Source: an uncultured Eggerthellaceae bacterium
GTDB taxonomy: Bacteria; Actinomycetota; Coriobacteriia; Coriobacteriales; Eggerthellaceae
Direction: 5' to 3'
Assembly: GCA_910585565.1 (NCBI GenBank)
Contig: CAJUFC010000123.1
Location: 1 to 9,953, forward strand
Length of the DNA: 9,953 nt
Every line of letters starts with the position of its first letter. Position 1 is the first letter of the stretch. The translations under genes and the position numbers were made by a program. The notes under the pieces are model-generated. The model saw only the letters and a list, made by a program, of their open reading frames with translations. It was not told the origin of the DNA and made no database searches. Shown here one piece after another: positions 6,035-9,953 of this stretch.

Positions 6035-6120
6035 GATATTTGCATGCTGACGAGTGCGGTGAAGTGCCGAGAATGTTACATTGACTTAAAAAGCCCGGCA
6101 CGACGAAAGGCGCGTCATCT

Positions 6121-7578
6121 ATGGAAAACGAAACCGCTTGGAAGAACTACGACGAACGAGACATGGCCTGTTTGGACGAGCTGTGCGACCGATATAAGAC
6201 GTTCATTTCCGCATGCAAGACCGAGCGCGAGTGCTGCGCGTGGTCCATCATGGAGGCCGAGGGGCTGGGCTATCAGTCGCTTGCCGCCGCGATTGCGTCG
6301 GGCCGTACGCTGGCGCCTGGAGACAAGGTGTGGGCGACGTCCCAAGGCAAGGCGCTCGTCCTCGTCCACGTGGGGCAACGTCCCCTCGAAGAGGGCATGA
6401 ACATCCTGGGGGCTCACATCGACTCGCCGCGGCTGGACCTCAAGCAAAATCCGCTGTACGAGAAGGATGGGCTGGCCCTCCTCGACACGCATTACTACGG
6501 CGGTATCAAGAAGTATCAGTGGGTCGCGCTGCCGCTGGCGCTGCATGGCGTCGTCGCCAAGAAAGACGGCACGGTGCAAGACATCTGCATTGGCGAGGAC
6601 GCCGATGACCCGGTGTTCTGCGTGACCGACCTGTTGCCTCATCTCGGCCAGAAGCAGATGGAGAAGAAGGGCTCTGAGGTGGTCGAGGGCGAAGACCTTG
6701 ATGTGTTGTGCGGCAATCGTCCCGCTGCCGAGGCGGCACCCGACGCCGCCGACACCAGCGCTGACACCAGCGCCGACGCCGCGCCTGCCGCCAGCGCCGC
6801 CGCAAAAGACCCTGTCAAGCAGTATGTCCTTGCGCTGCTCGAGGAGAAATATGGCATCACCGAGGCTGACTTCCTGTCAGCCGAGCTGGAAGTCGTGCCG
6901 GCAGGCGCTGCCCGCGACCTCGGCTTCGACCGCTCGATGGTGCTCGGCTACGGACAGGACGACCGCGTGTGCGCCTACACGTCGCTGGTGGCCCAGCTGG
7001 CGCTGGCGCGGCACGAGGAAGTGCCCGACAAGACGGCGGTCTGCGTGCTGGTGGACAAAGAGGAGATCGGTAGCGTAGGCGCGAGCGGCATGGAGTCGCT
7101 GTTCTTCGAGAACACGATTGCCGAGGTGATGGAGCTTGCCGGCGAGGGCGGCATGCTCAAGATGCGACGTGCCCTCGCGGCTTCGGCGATGCTCTCCTCG
7201 GACGTGTCGGCAGGTGTCGACCCGGCCTATGGCGGCGTCTTCGAGAGCAAGAACTCTGCCTATCTCGGTCGCGGCCTCGTGTTCAACAAATATACCGGCG
7301 CTCGCGGCAAGAGCGGCTCGAACGACGCCCGCGCCGAATACCTCGCGCGCATTCGTCGCGTGATGGAGGACGCTGGCGTCAGCTTCCAGACGGCCGAGCT
7401 GGGACGCGTGGATGCAGGCGGCGGCGGAACGATCGCGTTCATCCCGGCGCGCTACGGCATGGACGTCATCGACAGCGGCGTGCCCGTGCTCAGCATGCAC
7501 AGCCCGTGGGAGGCGACGAGCAAGGCCGACATCTTCGAGGCATATAAAGGCTACAAGGCGTTCCTGCGCGGCATGTAG
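6121..7578 (+). CDS. apeB: M18 family aminopeptidase (aspartyl aminopeptidase-like)
   Basis: This is a cytoplasmic dizinc aminopeptidase of family M18, which removes N-terminal residues, typically acidic ones, from peptides. All family hallmarks are present in the 485 residues: 'GAHIDSPRLDLK' (97-108, ligand His99), 'GYGQDDRVCAYTSL' (276-289, metal-bridging Asp), 'DKEEIGSVGASG' (312-323, Glu314/Glu315), 'SSDVSAGVDP' (359-368, Asp361), 'DAGGGGTIA' (431-439) and 'SMHSPWEATSKADIFEAYKGY' split across 458-478 with His460. Length is close to the family norm, apart from a low-complexity Ala/Asp/Ser/Thr/Pro insert at about 201-230, between 'EDLDVLCGN' and 'VKQYVLALLEEKYGI'. ATG 6121 has GAAAGG at 6105-6110. 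It is divergent from rubrerythrin. The stop codon lies inside a 25-bp direct repeat copied 106 nt downstream. Confidence 0.95.
   Translation: MENETAWKNYDERDMACLDELCDRYKTFISACKTERECCAWSIMEAEGLGYQSLAAAIASGRTLAPGDKVWATSQGKALVLVHVGQRPLEEGMNILGAHIDSPRLDLKQNPLYEKDGLALLDTHYYGGIKKYQWVALPLALHGVVAKKDGTVQDICIGEDADDPVFCVTDLLPHLGQKQMEKKGSEVVEGEDLDVLCGNRPAAEAAPDAADTSADTSADAAPAASAAAKDPVKQYVLALLEEKYGITEADFLSAELEVVPAGAARDLGFDRSMVLGYGQDDRVCAYTSLVAQLALARHEEVPDKTAVCVLVDKEEIGSVGASGMESLFFENTIAEVMELAGEGGMLKMRRALAASAMLSSDVSAGVDPAYGGVFESKNSAYLGRGLVFNKYTGARGKSGSNDARAEYLARIRRVMEDAGVSFQTAELGRVDAGGGGTIAFIPARYGMDVIDSGVPVLSMHSPWEATSKADIFEAYKGYKAFLRGM
6751..6774 (+). repeat. 12-nt tandem duplication in the M18 linker
   Basis: GACACCAGCGCT (6751-6762) is followed directly by GACACCAGCGCC (6763-6774), coding DTSA twice (residues 211-218). 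It lies in the low-complexity insert of the M18 gene (about 6721-6810) and suggests growth by in-frame slippage. Confidence 0.75.
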
Positions 7579-7694
7579 GCAGACGCGCACCCGCACCGCT
7601 GCGGCGCCGGAGGGGCGCAGGCCGTCTCGCACCGCTGCGCGACGAGTCCATGCGCAACGCTCCGCGGCGCTGCGCGGCATGTAGGCAGACGCGC
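7564..7694. repeat. 25-bp perfect direct repeat flanking the M18 3' end
   Basis: Positions 7564-7588 and 7670-7694 are identical over 25 bp (both begin CTGCGCGGCATGTAGGCAG). The first copy codes the last four residues and stop of the M18 enzyme (LRGM-stop); the second copy lies in the spacer before guaB. Between them a 12-mer, CGCACCGCTGCG, occurs at 7592-7603 and again at 7628-7639. A hairpin (7623-7630 with 7637-7644, one mismatch) may end M18 transcription, although it has no T-tract. The spacer 7579-7768 otherwise shows no gene. Confidence 0.85.
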
Positions 7695-7703
7695 GCTACG
7701 TTT

Positions 7704-7735
7704 TTGCGCCACACGGCGGCGTCACGCCGTATAAT
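7704..7735 (+). promoter_or_regulatory. guaB promoter with operator-like dyad
   Basis: TATAAT at 7730-7735 is a perfect -10 box. The only -35-like sequence is TTGCGC at 7704-7709, with an overlong 20-nt spacer. A perfect dyad, CGGCGT-C-ACGCCG (7717-7729), fills the spacer and ends directly against the -10 box. This placement would suit a repressor or an activator that corrects the spacing. Transcription starting near 7742 gives a leader of about 27 nt. Confidence 0.55.
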
Positions 7736-7768
7736 GTGCGTTATTCAACAGCAAGGGAAGGGAGTGGC

Positions 7769-9295
7769 ATGGCTTATTATTTCGATGAGCAATCGCGCAC
7801 GTTCAATGAATACCTGTTGGTGCCCGGTTATTCTCCGAGCGAATGCATTCCTACGGCCGTGTCGCTCAAGACGCCGCTCGTCAAGTATCGCAAGGGCCAG
7901 GAGGAGTGCCCCGTCGAGCTTTCGATCCCGATGGTCTCGGCGATCATGCAGTCCGTGTCCGATGACAAGATGGCGGTCGCTCTCGCTACCGAGGGCGGCC
8001 TCTCTTTCATTTATGGCTCGCAGTCCGTCGAGGACGAGGCTGACATGGTGCGCCGCGTCAAGGACTACAAGGCCGGCTTCGTCACGTCGGACGTGAACCT
8101 GTCGCCTGACATGACGCTGGCCGACATCGTCGCGCTGAAGGAGGAGCATGGGCATTCCACCATGCCCGTGACCGAGGGTGCCGACCCGCATGGCAAGCTG
8201 CTCGGCATCGTCACCTCGCGCGACTACCGTGTGACGCGCATGCCGCTCGACACCAAGGTCGCCGACATCATGACGCCGCGCGACAAGATGGTGACGGCCC
8301 CGGTCGACACGTCGCTCAAGACGGCCAACGACATCATCTGGGATCACAAGCTCAATTCGCTGCCCATCGTGGACGACCAGGATAAGCTGGTGGCGCTCGT
8401 GTTCCGCAAGGACTACGATTCGCACAAGTCCAACCCGGACGAGCTTCTGGACTCGCACAAGCGGTATATGGTAGGCGCGGGCATCAACACGCGCGACTTC
8501 GCAGAGCGCGTGCCGGCGCTCGTGGAGGCGGGCGCCGACGTCTTGTGCATCGACTCGTCGGAGGGCTATTCTGACTGGCAGCGCTTTACGCTGGAATGGA
8601 TTCGCGAGCGCTACGGCGATGACATCAAGGTGGGCGCGGGCAACGTCGTCGACCGCGACGGATTTCGCTTCCTTGCCGAGCACGGCGCCGATTTCATCAA
8701 GATTGGCATCGGCGGCGGCTCTATCTGCATCACCCGCGAGACAAAGGGCATCGGCCGCGGCCAGGCAACGGCTGTGATCGAGGTGGCAAAGGCGCGCGAC
8801 GAGTGGTTCGAGGAGACGGGCGTCTATATTCCCCTCTGCTCTGACGGCGGCATCGTATACGACCATCACATCGCGCTCGCGCTGGCGATGGGCTCTGATT
8901 TCGTGATGCTTGGGCGCTACTTCGCTCGCTTTGACGAAAGCCCGTCCAACCGCGTTATGATCAACGGCAACTACATGAAGGAATACTGGGGCGAAGGCTC
9001 GTCGCGTGCGCGCAACTGGCAGCGCTACGACCTCGGCGGCGACAAGAAGGGCATGACGTTCGAAGAGGGCGTTGACTCCTATGTGCCGTATGCCGGGCCG
9101 CTCAAGGACAACGTCGACCTCACGCTGTCCAAGATTCGCTCGACCATGTGCAACTGCGGCGCCCTCACTATTCCGGAGTTCCAAGACAAGGCCAAGCTGA
9201 CCGTCGTGTCGTCCACTTCCATCGTCGAAGGCGGCGCTCATGACGTGTTGCTGAAAGACAACAATACCTACGTGAGCAATTCTAGTATGAGATAG
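7769..9295 (+). CDS. guaB: IMP dehydrogenase (Tritrichomonas-like type)
   Basis: IMP dehydrogenase oxidises IMP to XMP with NAD+, the committed step of GMP synthesis. The 508-residue product is a TIM barrel with a CBS (Bateman) insertion at about 104-216. The catalytic Cys320 lies in 'GIGGGSICITRE' (313-324), the NAD-contacting Asp262 in 'CIDSSEG' (260-266), the IMP phosphate loop at 'CSDGGIVYD' (357-365) and the mobile flap Arg419-Tyr420 in 'SRARNWQRYD' (412-421). 'EEGVDSYVPYAG' (432-443) and 'STMCNCGALT' (458-467) follow. These segments differ from the common bacterial GuaB (GPGSICTTR) and closely match, from memory, the enzyme of Tritrichomonas foetus. ATG 7769 is chosen because AAGGGAAGGGAG (7753-7764) precedes it; an in-frame GTG at 7736 would overlap the -10 box. 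aspS begins 14 nt after the stop, so the two are probably co-transcribed. Confidence 0.97.
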   Translation: MAYYFDEQSRTFNEYLLVPGYSPSECIPTAVSLKTPLVKYRKGQEECPVELSIPMVSAIMQSVSDDKMAVALATEGGLSFIYGSQSVEDEADMVRRVKDYKAGFVTSDVNLSPDMTLADIVALKEEHGHSTMPVTEGADPHGKLLGIVTSRDYRVTRMPLDTKVADIMTPRDKMVTAPVDTSLKTANDIIWDHKLNSLPIVDDQDKLVALVFRKDYDSHKSNPDELLDSHKRYMVGAGINTRDFAERVPALVEAGADVLCIDSSEGYSDWQRFTLEWIRERYGDDIKVGAGNVVDRDGFRFLAEHGADFIKIGIGGGSICITRETKGIGRGQATAVIEVAKARDEWFEETGVYIPLCSDGGIVYDHHIALALAMGSDFVMLGRYFARFDESPSNRVMINGNYMKEYWGEGSSRARNWQRYDLGGDKKGMTFEEGVDSYVPYAGPLKDNVDLTLSKIRSTMCNCGALTIPEFQDKAKLTVVSSTSIVEGGAHDVLLKDNNTYVSNSSMR

Positions 9296-9309
9296 GAAAG
9301 CAGCATTCA

Positions 9310-9953
9310 ATGTCTGATAAGGAAATGATTAACAAGTATTCGATGCATAGCGTTACCTGTGGGGAGCTGCGGGCGGCTGACGAGGGGCAGACGGTCGTGC
9401 TCACCGGGTGGGCGTGGCACAATCGCGACCATGGCGGGCTCATCTTCATCGACCTGCGCGACCGTACGGGCTATACGCAGATCGTGGTGGATCCCGACTG
9501 CGTGTCAGCGGATGACTTCGCCATCGCCGAGCATGTGGGGCGCGAGTACGTTCTGCGTGTCGAGGGCACCGTGCGCCTGCGCGGGGCAGACGCCGTCAAC
9601 CCTGACATGGCGACGGGCGAGATCGAGGTCTTGGCGAGTGCGCTTGAGGTGCTGAACACGTCCGTGACGCCGCCGTTCTCCATCGAGGATGGCATCGAGA
9701 CCGACGAGACGACGCGCATGAAGTGGCGCTATCTCGACCTGCGCCGCCCTGAGATGTATGCCAACTTGGCGCTGCGCCACACGGTGGCCCAGGCCCTGCG
9801 CCGCGCGCTCGACGAGCGCGGGTTTATCGAGGTCGAGACGCCCATCTTGGCCAACTCGACCCCTGAGGGCGCGCGCGACTACATCGTGCCGTCGCGTCCC
9901 AACCCGGGCAAGTTCTATGCGTTGCCGCAGTCGCCCCAGCAGTTCAAGCAGAT
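9310..9953 (+). CDS. aspS: Aspartyl-tRNA synthetase, N-terminal part
   Basis: Aspartate-tRNA ligase attaches aspartate to tRNA in the cytoplasm. The window holds the first 214 codons; the gene runs off the right edge, and a complete bacterial AspRS is close to 590 residues. Visible parts are the OB-fold anticodon-binding domain (about 10-115, with 'VLTGWAWHNRDHGGLIFIDLRD' split over 30-51) and the start of the class II catalytic core. Motif 1 and its surroundings are clear ('MKWRYLDLRRPEMY', 'GFIEVETPIL'), followed by 'STPEGARDY', 'GKFYALPQSPQQFKQ' and the window end. The segment 'NRDHGG' resembles enzymes that also charge tRNA-Asn. ATG 9310 is supported by AGGAAAG at 9294-9300, 9 nt away, which overlaps the guaB stop codon. 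An alternative ATG lies at 9325. Confidence 0.96.
   Translation, partial: MSDKEMINKYSMHSVTCGELRAADEGQTVVLTGWAWHNRDHGGLIFIDLRDRTGYTQIVVDPDCVSADDFAIAEHVGREYVLRVEGTVRLRGADAVNPDMATGEIEVLASALEVLNTSVTPPFSIEDGIETDETTRMKWRYLDLRRPEMYANLALRHTVAQALRRALDERGFIEVETPILANSTPEGARDYIVPSRPNPGKFYALPQSPQQFKQ

Noticed and set aside
7736..7768. guaB starting at the GTG at 7736
   Set aside because: It lies directly after the TATAAT box, before the expected transcription start, and has no ribosome-binding site. ATG 7769 has a strong one.
7769..7771. A purine riboswitch before guaB
   Set aside because: The predicted leader is only about 27 nt, far too short, and no purine aptamer pattern is visible upstream.
7745..9310. 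A 521-codon open frame on the minus strand covering all of guaB
   Set aside because: It mirrors guaB codon by codon, is rich in His, Arg and Val as expected for the antisense of GC-rich codons, and has no recognisable domain. guaB itself is unmistakable.
1..9953. CRISPR arrays, tRNA or rRNA genes, insertion sequences, prophage or defence genes
   Set aside because: No regularly spaced repeats, cloverleaf sequences, transposase motifs or phage-like genes were seen on either strand. The repeats found are local duplications.

Overview
The window reads as a stretch of ordinary chromosome from a GC-rich (roughly 60% by eye) anaerobic actinobacterium. The best guess is a member of the Coriobacteriia, possibly the Eggerthella/Slackia group. 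That assignment is inferred from base composition, use of GTG and TTG starts, a rubrerythrin, a DivIC/FtsB-like protein with a long basic N-terminal region, and a solitary ModE-type regulator. It was not confirmed by any search. I saw no mobile element, CRISPR array, tRNA or rRNA.

Layout. Positions 1-1016 (+) hold a tight run of three small genes: a partial unknown protein, a DUF192 protein joined to it by an ATGA overlap, and a small zinc-ribbon protein 1 nt further on. The 3' end of the last gene overlaps, tail to tail, a minus-strand ModE-like winged-helix regulator (939-1283). Upstream of that regulator on the same strand is threonine synthase thrC (1368-2942, GTG start). Divergent from thrC is an SGNH/GDSL hydrolase (3017-3877). 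A spacer of about 220 nt follows, with an 18-nt tandem repeat and a candidate promoter. It leads to a TTG-started septum-formation-initiator (DivIC/FtsB-like) membrane protein (4101-5216). A perfect 14-bp terminator hairpin (5286-5318) separates this from a convergent rubrerythrin (5361-5969, minus). Divergent from rubrerythrin is an M18 aminopeptidase (6121-7578). After a repeat-rich, hairpin-rich spacer with a TATAAT promoter comes guaB (IMP dehydrogenase, 7769-9295), followed 14 nt later by aspS, which runs off the right edge.

How the genes fit together. Most are housekeeping: threonine biosynthesis, GMP synthesis, aspartyl-tRNA formation, peptide breakdown, peroxide protection and cell division. 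guaB and aspS look co-transcribed. The first three genes look translationally coupled.

No clearly new multi-gene system is visible. The points most worth checking are: the IMP dehydrogenase, which is strikingly like the enzyme of the protozoan Tritrichomonas foetus; a 12-bp perfect hairpin inside the zinc-ribbon gene combined with a tail-to-tail gene overlap; a 25-bp direct repeat that carries the end of the M18 gene; an operator-like dyad abutting the guaB -10 box; and a low-complexity insert in the M18 enzyme.
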